A DNA stretch of 64,000 nucleotides from Hysterangium stoloniferum (taxonomy: Eukaryota; Basidiomycota; Agaricomycetes; Hysterangiales; Hysterangiaceae): contig WHVD01000065.1 in NCBI GenBank assembly GCA_015178975.1, positions 124,001 through 188,000 of the forward strand. The letters are read 5' to 3'. The position numbers were made by a program, and so were the translations under genes. Positions 22,789 through 34,461 of the stretch are shown here, in pieces (the first letter of the stretch is position 1; each line of letters begins with the position of its first letter). The notes beneath the pieces were generated by a model that was not told the origin of the DNA, ran no database searches, and saw nothing but the letters and a program-made list of their open reading frames with translations.

Positions 22789-23520
22789 TGTTACGACTGT
22801 GTCGCAACCCAACGGTCCCCGAGGTTATCGCCACCTATTGACAATTCAAGTTATCGTTCAAGTCATTACATTGGAAACCGTCAGTCTCCCGATGCTGATG
22901 TATGCTTTCATGGTGATCAACCTCCGTTTACACCCACATCAAAATATGCTTGTACTATCTGGTTAAACTCTGATACGTCCCCTTTTATTATGATGATCCA
23001 TTCTACTCTATATTTCACATATGTCTATATATACTTGTAATCCTCAGACTATTTCCTTTTCTCATAATCCCACTCTCAGTTATTTCACGGCCTCTGAACT
23101 AATCGTAACCTTCCTGTTCCTAGTCAAGCTTATTTGTCAATACCGTTTTCCACTCTTCTCCTAGTTAGTATTTTCTAGATGCCAGATACTTGTATATGAA
23201 CCCGTTGTAGTTGTAGTTACTAGGCAATCAGAATATTGACTCAGAATACCCTCTCACACCTCTAGAAGCCTTATACTAAGTTCCCTGCTATCCGCCTTTG
23301 TGTGCGCTCACCCACTCTCAGTCCCAACCATTTGGCCCAACACCCGACTTATCCTTCAGTTCTGATCAGTGACTTGCCGAGAGGTACTCATTAGGACTAG
23401 TCTTCACCCATCCGAGATTTAAGGACACCTGATGGATATTTGTGAGGGCATAGCACATAAGCTGAAGCTAAGTCCTTCCGATCGGTCCCCATCGACATTA
23501 GTCAGTTTCAGTTCTTAACA
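22789..23520 (+). mobile_element. solo LTR, family X, copy 1
   Basis: 732 bp. Starts TGTTACGACTGTGTCGC and ends TTTCAGTTCTTAACA, flanked by a perfect 5-bp duplication CAAAG (22784-22788, 23521-23525). Sense direction is taken from the shared 3' block CACATAAGCTGAAGC (about 23454-23470). Parts of a second copy lie inverted at 50613-50806 and 52630-52927. CpG is mostly kept, so it is young. Confidence 0.9.
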
Positions 23521-23823
23521 CAAAGACAAAATGGAACAACTGGAAATCACAGTCCATAAAAAAATGAACTTCTGAGGGAAAAAAGCAACTTAAAGGAGAT
23601 GGACCTGAATAAACCCTAAACCCAAAGACTTGGTCTGGAAGGTGCCAGAGGTTGCAGATGGCATGTGAGTTCCTATGTCACGAAGCCTGATGAACTTAAG
23701 AAGCTACAAAAGCCCCTGAATTGGCCGATCATTTTGGTGACAAAAAAAATTTTCTTTGGTAGTACTAGTACTACTCATAGTGTTTATATGAGTTGTTGAT
23801 TAGTTTTTCTGACCACCCACCTT

Positions 23824-24117
23824 TTACAGCTGTTCTGGGTATATAGTGCAGAGTTTGAAAATCAATAAAAAAATGCCACTTTGGTCCCAAAAATAAATTG
23901 CTATGTAACTCCATAATGGTCCAAATGTTAAATAACAGGAAATAAAAAATTCTGAGTATAGGAATAACTTGCCCCATATATATATAAGGTGAATACAAAG
24001 TATTATATCTTACTTCCTCCCCATTATGGAGTTACATAGCAATTTATTTTTGGGACCAGAGTGGAATTTTTTATTAATTTTCAAACTCCACACTATGTAA
24101 CTGGAACAGCTGTAAAC
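23824..24117. mobile_element. foldback (inverted-repeat) element, about 95-bp arms
   Basis: Left arm 23824-23919 (TTTACAGCTGTTC to ACTCCATAATGG) and right arm 24021-24117 are reverse complements with scattered mismatches; spacer about 100 bp, AT-rich. Outer ends GTTTACAGCTG type. No clear target duplication. Confidence 0.65.
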
Positions 24118-24519
24118 ACAGGCAGCACAGTAGATAATGTCATAATGCATATGATTGGGGACCAATGTGCAATAAGTATCACAATGTCACAAAGCGTGAC
24201 CCCCTTTTCCCCTGATCCCCTGATCCCCTGATTACAAGGGGTTGGGAGCTCAGAAAAGTAAGAGAACCATGTTATATAATTGCTAAGGAGTTGACACATC
24301 TCCGCTATAAATGCAAATACTGTAAGCTCAGCCAAGAGACGTGTTGCAAATAGGGAATGCCCAGAGAATGTCAGCGACTGTCAAGTATTTGTGGACCTCG
24401 ATAGTTAACAATGAGTGATATTTGCATTTGTCTGGGCTTGCGGAAGGAAAACTAGTTATAGCAACTCAACTAATCTATCCCATGAACCAGCAAGCTTTTA
24501 ACAGCTTCCAGCACTCGCA
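24118..24519. other. intergenic
   Basis: No gene recognised; small CCTGATCCC triplication at 24214-24235. Confidence 0.4.
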
Positions 24520-24705
24520 ATACCCGCTCAAGACTTGCCATGGCATGCCGGCACAAAACTGACAGATAGTCACACCGATACCAGTGACTTGGCCAGCGTT
24601 AACACGTTATGTCCTCAACGCATTCGGAATATGGGGCAAACTGATTGTACCAAAATTAACTTACACAGCACCTCGATCCTCTTCAGTACTTGAACCACAA
24701 TCTTA
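24520..24705 (+). pseudogene. duplicate of the CorA-like gene's 5' flank
   Basis: About 190 bp closely related to 18345-18505, including AACTGACAGATAGTC, GACGCATTCGGA-like, CCAAAATTAACT and AGTACTTGAACCACAATCT. The coding start is not conserved after it. With the coding remnant at 21910-22222 it represents a broken paralog whose parts are now in reversed order. Confidence 0.7.
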
Positions 24706-24891
24706 GTATCGAGTGCTGCATGATCCCTGCATGCTGGGAGTAGTTCAGCACTCAACGTCCAGCCGAGCATATGAAGGAGTCACATGCCTTTTGTTTCCTA
24801 CAACATCTCTGTCAGTACAGTATCTGAGAATTTCGCATCCTTTCATGGATTATCATTCCTCAATTCTTTCTTTTTATTTCACTTCTCACTT

Positions 24892-27800
24892 ATGACATCT
24901 GGAGCCGTACCACAAGGGGTGTTTGCGCACTTAGGGATAAATCTGAATGGTGAGATGAACCCACCCCCCACAGAGGCAGAGGTGGAAACTGCCCCAGTGG
25001 ATGTGAATCTGGTGCCAGATCCTTCATCATTACCACTATCAGAAGGGGCTGGCACCAACTGGGAATCATGAAGGGCAGGCCAACATCCACCACCTTCTGA
25101 GATTGAGCTACTGGATGCACAAATAGCCCAGCTAATGGCACACAAACATAGTCTAACAAGCGATGTTAGCCCTGGTGATCTTGATGGACGAAGTGCAGCA
25201 GAAGCAGCACCAGCTGTGACAAGGTTATTCCTCGACCCAGAGGCACTACGATGGGCCAGGAACATACCTTCCCCAACTGACGAGTCCTGAGGCAACAGGA
25301 AGGCCCTGATTCCTGAGATTATACCCGGGTTTAAAGCCAACCCTTTAGAGATCCGTAAGTCCAACCTTTCCTTATCTCACAGATGGATGGCTGGTCCACG
25401 TAGTTTCACATGTCAGCTGTCCAGACAGTCCAACAGCATTGCGGAAGGCATGTCGCAGTTCACAGACAGTGCAGTGGCATTGTGGAATGCATGCCGTGCA
25501 ATGTGACAGCTTTGATTCTGTGGTGTCTATGCAATCATCATGCTCATACTCCCCTCCCTTTTTATGTTTTTCAGCAATTCCATGCAAGGTGGAGGAAGCC
25601 TTTAAGAAAATTCACTATGTTCCTTACATCTCCCTCACCTCCGAGGCGTGGCAAAGAGCAGAGAAAGGAGCAGAGGAGTTTACCATTTCACCATCTGGCA
25701 GCATCATTGCCAGAGGGCATGAGAATGAGAAAGGCATCAGTATAATTGACTGGTTAGCAGCAGCAATGGCGGCAGTTGACCGCACTCGAGTCCATGGTGG
25801 TGTCCAAAGAGCCAATACATCAGCGGCCCACCATGCAATTGTGATGCCAATTGCGAAGTCACATAGCTGGGATGTTGCCATGGACTATGATGTTCAATAA
25901 TGGGAGGCAGCTGTCCACAACTTGTCTCATGACTTGGGCTGTTTAGATCCCGAGGCACTGACGATCATATCAACTTGAACAGCACTTTGGTCAGCAAAAG
26001 TATCCCAGACCTCAATGGCACCACCCAAGCACTCCTCATGGCCAGCAGAGTCACCCCCAGCCAGATCACCATGAAAGAGACTGCACACTGACAGGGACTC
26101 CTCACATTGTTTTCAATGTGGAGTCCAAGGCCACCTGCCTGCTGACTGCCAGTCAAAGCATACTACGGCAGGAAAGAATCTCACCTCAATCGCACGAGGA
26201 GCCAAAAATAAACATGCCCTCACTGCCCCTTGACGGCAAGCAATTTTGTTTCAGCTGGGCACTTGAGTCTCAGTGCAGGTGGGGCAACAACTGTGTCAAC
26301 ACCCACATGTGTAGCATCTGCTTTGAGGATAGCCATGGAGCAGGAGTCTGCAGAAACCTCTGACCTGAGATGGGTCATAATGCCACTTGACCCTGTCGGT
26401 GTGGCATGTATTTGAGTAAATATGGTATATTGCAGGACTGGCAGAATATTATAGCAGGTTTGGATAATGGATTTGACATTGGACTGAAAGAGCACATATC
26501 ATGTACAGCCATTTTTCGAAAATCACAGATCTTCCTTAGTGGACACAGAATTTATAACCAAGTATATAGCAAGTGAACAAAAGATTGGCCACTACTCCAG
26601 GGGCTTTACACCAGAGGAACTGGAGCAAGCCATAGGACCATTTCAGACATCTCCCCTGGGGCTGATCCCAAAACCGAATTCAAGCACGTACCACATGATC
26701 CAAGACCTATCATTTCCCCAAGATGACCAGATACATTCCTCCATAAACAGCCACATAAATCCCGACGACTTCCCAACAGAATGGGGTACCTTTGCAGATG
26801 CAGCAGCATTGATATTATCTCTACCAGAAGGTTCTGTGGCTGCCACCTTCAACATTTCTGCAGCCTACTGTATGACACCCATATGACCAGATCAGCAGAA
26901 TGCATGCTGCATTTTCTGGGATGGCCTGGTATACATCGATTGGGCAGTCGCATTTGGCTTGGCCTCAAGTGCAGGTGTATTCAGGAGTATTGCAGACATG
27001 TTGATTGCCTTATACTGAAAGGCAGGCTTCAGGCAGCTGCCAAAGTGGGTCAACAATTTCCTGGCCATTCGGTTGCCAGGGCAGGTTTGGACAGAAGACG
27101 ACTTCATTGCATTGACAGCACAATTTGGCATACCCTGAAGTGAGAGCAAAACAAGACCTTTTTCATCAGTACAGACATACATAGGCTTTGTATGGGACCT
27201 GGATGTCAAAACCGTAGCAGTGCCAAAAGAGAAACTCGAAGCGACACTGGAACTAGTCAAGTGATGGGCCCAGGAGGAGCATCAATTCTCAGCGAATGAG
27301 GCGGAGAGGCTACATGGGAAGTTGGTCCATGTGGCATCCATCTTCCCATGGATAAAACCTTTTCTATGCTCTATAACCATATTCACACACGGTTTCACAT
27401 CATGAAGAGCATCATTCCCCCCAAGCCCAGCATTGTGAGCAGATATGTATGTCATGGGTTTACTTCATATTGCAACACTTACCAAATGAGCTGCCCATTG
27501 CATCAGCAGATCCTATTGACATAGGATGGTGGGGGGACACCAGTACATCATTCAGATTGGGTGTCATAGTTGGCACCAAGTGGGCGGTGTGGAGGTGGGC
27601 CCCTGGCTTCGAAGTGGGCCCACATCGCCAATGTGACATTGGATGGGCAGAAGCAGTCGCTGGAGAGTTGGGGCTAAGGATGGTGTTACAGTCTGGGGTG
27701 ATGCATCGACGCAACCTGTCCAATTCAGTTTTCTTGGTGCATTTGGACAACAGTGGTGTCATCGCTGTGGTGAACAAAGGCCAGTCACGCAACAAGGAGA

Positions 27801-28190
27801 CAAACATGATTCTAAAAGAAATTTACAAACTGTTAGCCATGAATTGGATACAACTAAGAGCTGAATTCATACCATCCAGGGAGAACATCGCAGATGCCCT
27901 CTCCCGAGGCCATATCACTGATTTTCTCAAAGGCTTCCTGGGAATACAATCACAGGTCACATTAGAGATCCCCAACCACTTGTTACATCGGATTCAATCA
28001 CTGTAGCACCTGCAAGGGTGTCAGCACCCTTCACCTCATCATTGCAGACATTACCAGCTGGACAATTGCACCTTGTTCCATCAGTACTGAGGCCTCCATG
28101 TGTGTTTTCCCAAGGAGATGGACATGAAGTGCCATTACTGCAGGAACTCGCATGTGGAGTTCATTACACATTAATCACCAGACAGACTCA
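24892..28190 (+). mobile_element. DIRS-like (tyrosine-recombinase) retrotransposon, decayed, 3'-truncated
   Basis: Plus-strand remnants in order: gag N-part (24892-25360), a helical core near 25590-25960 (YVPYISLTSEAWQRAEKGAE, IIDWLAAAMAAVDRTRVHGG, KSHSWDVAMDYDVQ), a zinc-binding block at 26230-26360 (GKQFCFSWALESQC, HMCSICFEDSHGAGVC), RT at about 26540-27270 (LGLIPKPNSSTYHMIQDLSF, with no YADD kept in frame) and RNase H at 27449-28006 (WWGDTSTSFRLGVIVG, HLDNSGVIAVVNKG, FIPSRENIADALSRG). The family is well known in Agaricomycetes. A start of the recombinase region (PAGQLHLVPSVLRP, about 28045-28090) is followed by a break at about 28190, where a Helitron begins on the other strand. Most in-frame stops are TGA. 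Dead element. Confidence 0.75.
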
Positions 28191-29518
28191 TGTGCACTGA
28201 CATAATGTGCATCAAGGTACTGTTGAATCTCATCTGGTGTTGTTCCAAATTCCATAGTTGTATGATCATGGCCCTTGTAACAGTATTTATGCATGTACTT
28301 CATTGACCTATTAGTAAAGGTCAACTCTACATTGATGTGGTATTCAAAGGTAAGAAGCAAAATAGGAGAATAAGGGACAAAATGTCTGTTGTCATATGTA
28401 TACTTGGGAGTTTCATAAACCCTTCCATTGTTAGGGTGATGGCATGTTGGATAGCCTTCCTGATTGACAATGGTGGCTTCACACCAATCCTTTGGATTGG
28501 ATAGTGTTTACTGCATTTCTTATCTACCATACAGGCAGCATTTGGATGATCAGTTCCACAGGGACCATGGGTCATGAGTTGTCCTACTAAATTAAATAGT
28601 CTGGGAGGTGTTTCAGATCTGGAAAACAGGCAGAAACAATGAGTTGACATCTTCTGGTGTCCTTGGCTTATTCTGGTCATCAAACCATATAAGACAGTGT
28701 ATGTGTGGAAGACCATGTATTTGGAATTCAATAACATGGATATGGGTTACTGTTCTACCAAAGATGTGATCTTCTGTGATCATCTTGAGCAATTTAGCCT
28801 TCTTGCCAACAAAGACACAGGAAACCAAATCAGGCTGATCAGCAGGGGTCTGGCCAGGAAGCAATTCACAGGTGACATCCTCCCAATTGGGATTGGCAGT
28901 CATAGTAATGAAGCAGCTGGCATTGCCATACTTGCATGCAATTGCAAATGAATTCTGTAGACTTTGCCTCATATCCCTTGAACCCCCAGCAAATGAAGAA
29001 GGCAGTATCACCCTCTGACCAATACTATCAGCATCTTTATTGACATCCTGATTTGTAAATGCATCAACCACCATGGTTGTAGAGTTCTGCATGTAGCCTG
29101 GGTTGATTATCCCTCAGAAATCTCAATCTACACTGCTCTGTTATGGCCCAGGCATTGACAATATACTGCTGGAATAGCTTTTGTACATAAAAAAGGGTCA
29201 TGGCTTCATTTGCTCTGGGAAATAGATGATAGGCATAATATTCACATTGGGTCACTTTATGACTTTTATCTTTATCTTCACCTTCTTCATCCAGGCTGGG
29301 GGTGCCAATTTTGATTTGCATAGGGAATGTCCCATGACCAACCACACTCACCCTTGGGAAAAAAAGAGCATGACATAATGAAGGGGTGTATAAATGGCTT
29401 GTGTATCATGCACATGATGGAACTGGCCCCCCCTTCTCTGAACAATAATATACCTTAAATCACCATGACCTGTGTCACCTTCTCCAGGGAGAATGACTGC
29501 AAGTGTTGGAATTACAAG

Positions 29519-29728
29519 TGTGACATAAGCTCGTCTCTTTGTTTCATTATTTCATTGTTTTTATTTTCATTGTTCTATTCCTCTTTTGTTCTCTATTTTA
29601 ATATTCCTTTTGTTTAGCAGACTATATAAGTAGCCTAGAGTCCATGTATCTAGCCATTTGTTTGCCTTACGGCCAAATAGACAAATGGAACCTTATTGCT
29701 CTCTGTTCTCGCAAGCTTAATTCTAACA
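29519..29728 (+). mobile_element. small solo LTR inserted in the Helitron
   Basis: 210 bp, TGTGACATAAGCTCG to AATTCTAACA, with a TATATAAG box at 29633-29640. Flanks ACAAG and GCAAG (one mismatch) are likely a 5-bp target duplication: removing the insert joins the Helitron reading frame (...PTGDEL with VIPTLAVILPGEGD). Family not matched to X, Y or Z. Confidence 0.7.
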
Positions 29729-30523
29729 GCAAGTTCATCACCAGTTGGAAGATTGTATTGTCGTGAATCATTAAAAGCCTTGTAGCTCAGTCTAACATGT
29801 AACCTTGGAGTCTCTGCCTGTGTCCTCAATCACTCATGTGCCTGGCAATAGAGTTCTATAAAGGGATTGTATTGCTCCATCATATCCTGGAGGTCAGAAA
29901 AAGTTTGGTTGTTTAGATTTCGATTTGCCCTGTGATTCTGCCTCTGTTGCAATGCTTGCCTCAGTCTATCCTCCTCTGCCAATGCAGGATCATAAATGTA
30001 AAGCTGAGCATAACTATGTGATACACCTTCTGTGTAAGGAATCAAGGCACCATGCTGGTGATACAATTCACCATGAATTTTGAAGACATATGGGCCACCA
30101 CCACCTTGCAAGACAGACTCATCCAAATTAACACCCAGTGATGTAAATGCAAATGCATTATTATATGCCCAAATATTTTTCTGAAACACCCTGCTAGCGT
30201 TTGTATTATCCTCAAGGAGGGACCTTAAAGTGTGAGGGACTGGCTCAAGTATTGGGAGGGCCACCTTTCCTCACTTGCAACACTTGCCAAATTTTGAATG
30301 TGTCTTGGAGCTATTTTCCAGACACTCATCCATCCAGTGAAAGGCTCCACAGTCTGGACACTGTATACTCATATGTCCCAAGTCATGTCTTGGAAACCTG
30401 GCCTCCACAACTGGTTGCCATCCAATGGGTAATTGTGCAACAGGAGATGGAAGTGGAGGCATGGCTGGAGGCTGTACAATGGCTGGAGGTGGAGGAATTG
30501 CTGGAGGTAGGGCTAACTGTAGC

Positions 30524-30524
<1 letters not shown>

Positions 30525-30557
<33 letters not shown>
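30525..30557. repeat. (GTT)n / (CAA)n microsatellite, polyQ in the Helitron frame
   Basis: Eleven or so triplets; encodes glutamine on the minus strand inside the Helitron N-terminal region. Confidence 0.9.
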
Positions 30558-30959
30558 GAGCTGGATTTCCAGGTGGATGATGAAGCTGTGGTGGTTCCCA
30601 CTGCAACATAGGTGGTTGTTGCTGTTGTGGAACTGGATTTCCAGGTGGATGGTGAAGCTGTGGTGGTGCCCACTGCAAAATAGGTGGTGGTGGTGGTGGT
30701 GGTGCTAACTGCAAAATGGGTAGCTGGCTTTGTTGAACTGTATTAATGGGTGGATGGGTGGATGACCATGGTGCAGTAGTGCAGATGGATGATGATGCTG
30801 TACTGGCACCTCTGGTTGTACAGGTACATTTCCTGGTCGATGACCATGCTGTGAATGTGGTGCTGACTGTAAAATTGGTGGCTGTGGTTGAGCAGGTTGT
30901 TGTAATGGTGGCAAAGCAGCATACCAAGCATGCAAGATATCCATTGCCACAGAGCCAAC

Positions 30960-31075
30960 TGGAACAGAGCCACTTGCAGCAGAACCACTTGCAGCAGAAC
31001 CACTTGCAGCAGAACCACTTGCAGCAGAACCACTTGCAGCAGAACCACTTGCAGCAGAACCACCTGCAGCAGTTA
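30960..31075 (-). repeat. 18-bp tandem repeat encoding GSAASG
   Basis: Unit AACCACTTGCAGCAG with three more bases, about six copies. On the minus strand, in the Helitron frame, it gives repeated Gly-Ser-Ala-Ala-Ser-Gly, a flexible linker-like stretch. Confidence 0.85.
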
Positions 31076-31100
31076 CATTGTGGTGAGACAGTTCAGGTTG

Positions 31101-32435
31101 TCATAGGCAACCAAAAATGGATTATCAGGTTGACCTGCAACACCAGGGGCAGATCAGAATGGTCGAGCAGGGGGTGGAATGTGATAATTCATCGTGCACT
31201 TCTCATTTTGAGACAGTGTGTCATGCAGCAGGATGAGGACAATGTGTGGAGTATTAAGGTGCAAGAATATAATACCTACGAGAGTATTCAACTTGTATCC
31301 AAAGTTTCAGGGCTCCGCAATCTTGCATTCCAGAATAACGAGAGTGTGTCTTCAGGAGTAGAAGAATGCATGTAGATAGATATGAAACCACCTCCTGGGT
31401 GTCAAATGAACATGTGTTTTTGTTAGGGCTCATCTGATGACTATGAGAATAAGCCAAAAACCAAAGTCAATAACAACAGATAGATCAGTCCAGTGACATC
31501 ATTACTTAAACTAGAGTTAATGGATGTGTGGCAAAGGTTCATTGCATTGGATTGAGCTACTTTCAAGGTTCTGGCTGATGAGGTGGGTAGAGATGGCTGA
31601 AGATCCTTCAAAAGCCACTGCATCTGGAGTATCTTTTGCTGCAGCTCTTGAATAGAAGGAATAGAAGATGTGGTAGGGGAAGAGGTATCCATGGTATCTG
31701 TAAAAGGGGAAAAAAGAGGTGGGGTCCAATAGGGTAGGGTGTGCACTGATCTTCCCTCATGAGTGTGTGTGTGAAAGAAAGCTAGCTACAAAAGTGCCCT
31801 TGGTCACACCTATCTACTTTAAACTAAAAAGACTATTTAATCATTTACTGAACACCTAGTTGTCAGCTTTTTGAACCTGATCCCATACTCACAGGGTTGA
31901 CTACCTGGATATTTTCTGGAGAACTGAAAGCTGTCTCAAAATGAGAACCAGCCCCAACATTTGGTGTTCCTAACTAAAAAGGTCACAACACACTATAAGG
32001 GAGATTTGTTGACAGTGCACAGAGCCTGAGAGGTTGATAGATGGAGGAATGGGGAATTGGATGTGGGGAGTGATTGGGAGAGTGAAAAAGGAGAATAGAT
32101 TTGTTGAGAGAGAGGGGGGGTAGAGAGATAGATGGTAGAGTTGTTTTAAAGAGTTTCAATCTTCTGTTAGGGCAACACTAACAAGGCTACCAAACACAAG
32201 ATAGAATATAGAAGTATGAAGTGAAGAGGGGACAGCTCAATGACAGGGGAGATCACACTTGTTTTAGTGGGATTCTTAAGAGATTGAAACTAAAGAAATG
32301 AGTATGTACAGGTCTACTATTTATACTATTTATTTAATATTTTTTAGTATTTTTTTTACTTATTAAAAATCTGAGAAAAACACTAAAAATGGTATGTATG
32401 CACCCTGCAGTGCATAGCTGTGCTTTGGCACTTAT
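31101..32435. other. no gene firmly recognised
   Basis: A minus-strand frame at 31746-31441 holds a heptad-like helix (SIQELQQKILQMQWLLKDLQ) of the sort seen at the start of gypsy Gag proteins; too little to call. 32000-32150 is purine-rich. Confidence 0.35.
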
Positions 32436-33243
32436 TGTTACAACCGGACAATCCCGCTGGACTCCGGGCACTAACCTGTACACCCCCACACGCTACAAGC
32501 ACCAATCGTCTGTTTATAGGATTTCCCGCCCAGACTCCGTTATGTCAAGACTCGTTACGTTCGACCTCATTATGACACATATCAGTCACCGGACTTCCCC
32601 GGACTCCGTCTCTGTCTATGTCCGTCTTCGTCCCATGCACCAGTCACCAGTCCCCGCTTAGAATCCCGTCACCGCTCTAATCGAGCCCCATTCCCATTTT
32701 AGTCAAATGACCTGTCACAATTTAGGACTCCGCTCCCGCTCCGTTTCCCGTTATGGGTTATGCTTTGTCACGATTCGGACTCCGCTCCGTTCCTAACACC
32801 AATTTGGTGTTTACTATTCCCATTTCATGTTTTGTTAGTTTCGTTTCATCATTACTGGATTTGGTATGTCATGCATTCCATGGTCTATATAAACTGGCAG
32901 ATGTTGTACATACAATCCAGTCAGAAAATTAGCTTAGATTCCCCCCAGTAATCTAATAACATTTTCCACTCTAAAACCTTACTTAATTCACATCGCTCGC
33001 ACTAGTCGGAGCCCACGGGCTCCGGCACATCTATCCCTCTCAACTATCTCGACTCACGACCCACGACCTCTGACTTACGACCTACGACCCACAAACCCCA
33101 CCCGGACTCCCCGGGATCCCCGTCCATCCATTTGAAATTGGACAACACAATCTAGCGAGGGCGCAGCCTATAAGCTGAAGCCAAGTCCTACTGGATATCC
33201 CGCGGGTTTCTCTGGAAACCCGGCCTGTATGTGTATCCTAACA
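32436..33243 (+). mobile_element. solo LTR, family Z, copy 1
   Basis: 808 bp, TGTTACAACCGGACAATCC to GTGTATCCTAACA, with a perfect 5-bp duplication CTTAT on both sides (32431-32435, 33244-33248). Same family as the gypsy LTR at 47495-48581, which gives the sense direction. Rich in CpG, unlike that copy. Carries a TATA box (below) and the shared 3' block CTATAAGCTGAAGCCAAGTCC-like at about 33168-33188. Confidence 0.9.
32886..32893 (+). promoter_or_regulatory. TATA box of the LTR promoter
   Basis: TATATAAA in the sense strand of the family Z LTR, about 550 bp before the shared 3' block's end region; the CpG-poor sister LTR keeps CTATATAG at the matching place (about 47836). Confidence 0.6.
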
Positions 33244-33419
33244 CTTATGTATTCCCGGCACTGTGTAGGCCCCACATGGCACACCAGCACTTACATAGGT
33301 GCTGACTGCCTTTACAGTGCTGGCACACAAGGAGGCTCCATGGGCACACAGTGCAAAGCACTGTGTGTCTATCAGGGTGTAGGTGGTGGCAGCATGATTA
33401 CATAATCATTCTTGTGCCA

Positions 33420-33860
33420 TTTGCCAGCACTGCTATATGCACATATAGATATAATAAAATAAAATAAACTAAAATCAAAAATAAATGGGAAATATATATA
33501 TATTATATATACTGTATTGCCCTGACACATTGACAACTTTTAAGTATTTCTGAAGCTCACTGTTTTAGAATAGAAAGTGTTTAAAGAATACAAACCATTT
33601 AAAGTATAGAAATTGTTACCAAAGGAAACAACATTGACAAAAGGAAACAAAAGAAGCAACAGTTTCAACAGAAGCAACCAATTGATATATTGTATTTTAT
33701 TTTATTTTATTGTAATTTATTTTAGTTTATTATATTTTATTTATATTTTATTCTGATTTAGTGTATTTTATTCTGATTTATTATATTTTACTCCAGTTTA
33801 TTTTATTTTATTCAATCATTTTAGTTTCATTTATTGTATTTTATTTTAATTATTCCATTC
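33420..33860. repeat. AT-rich low-complexity region with (TTTTA)n
   Basis: AAAATAAAATAAACTAAAAT at 33452-33472 and a long TATTTTATTTTATTTTAT run at 33690-33850, in opposite strand sense. No gene. Confidence 0.8.
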
Positions 33861-33926
33861 AGATTTTCCTGGAAATCCATATAGACCTCCTCCAGGGATT
33901 TGCCATTCTTCTCCAGGGAAATGGCT

Positions 33927-34461
33927 TGTTACAACCCATTCCCAGATACCATCAAATATCCAATATTGTCCGATATGACATCCACCTCAATATCTGACCC
34001 TGACTTCTGACTACAGAACATTCATAGTTCCTGTACTTCCAGAGCTTGTGCTTGTTCCACATATGGTAACTTGTCAGTTGACAAGCATTCACTTGTTTGT
34101 TTATTGTATTCCCATTTCGGAATAACTTCCATTTCCATCTTATTATGATCCAAATTTGTAGTACAATAACAAGACAACTTATATTAGTTTCTACAAATTT
34201 ATACTTTACTTCAGATCTGATATCAACTTAGTTTCTTATTCCTTCCATCTCTCTGTACACTCAATATTTGGAACTCTTCAGAACTCTGAATATTCATATC
34301 TTCCAGTGTAAGTCCCATTTCTGAAATTAAGGACTTCTGAGCATTTGCATAGAGGTGCAGCACATAAGCTGAAACCAACATCCTGACCCTACCAGATAGT
34401 TTCCACATTCCCAGACACTTTCAGATAGTTCTGGAATAGGTTCCCAACATGGCACTTGACA
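33927..34461 (+). mobile_element. solo LTR, family Y, copy 3
   Basis: 535 bp, TGTTACAACCCATTCCC to GGCACTTGACA, with a perfect 5-bp duplication TGGCT (33922-33926, 34462-34466). Co-linear with 12571-13305 and with the inverted copy at 50941-51505. CpG-depleted. Confidence 0.9.

Larger units (their letters stand above)
28178..31100 (-). mobile_element. Helitron replicase-helicase, N-terminal and Rep part only, decayed
   Basis: Minus strand. N-terminal low-complexity part with GSAASG hexapeptides (31070-30960), proline/glutamine-rich repeats (APPQLHHPPGNP, polyQ) and a zinc block CPDCGAFHWMDE (about 30340). Then YNNAFAFTSLGVNLDESVLQ (30180), GELYHQHGALIPYTEG, and after a solo-LTR insertion the Rep region: YAYHLFPRANEAMTLFYVQK, IGQRVILPSSFAGGSRDMRQ, FITMTANPNWEDV, the HUH motif in GLPHIHCLIW (about 28697-28712), HGPCGTDHPNAACMVDKKCS and the tyrosine motif KYMHKYCYKGHD (about 28270-28305). 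Everything after HESVW, including the whole Pif1-type helicase, is missing at the junction with the DIRS-like element. CpG is nearly absent. Dead copy. Confidence 0.85.

Noticed and set aside
30201..31375. Plus-strand open frames with poly-Leu/Trp and QNHLQ repeats
   Set aside because: Shadows of low-complexity sequence in the Helitron gene on the other strand.
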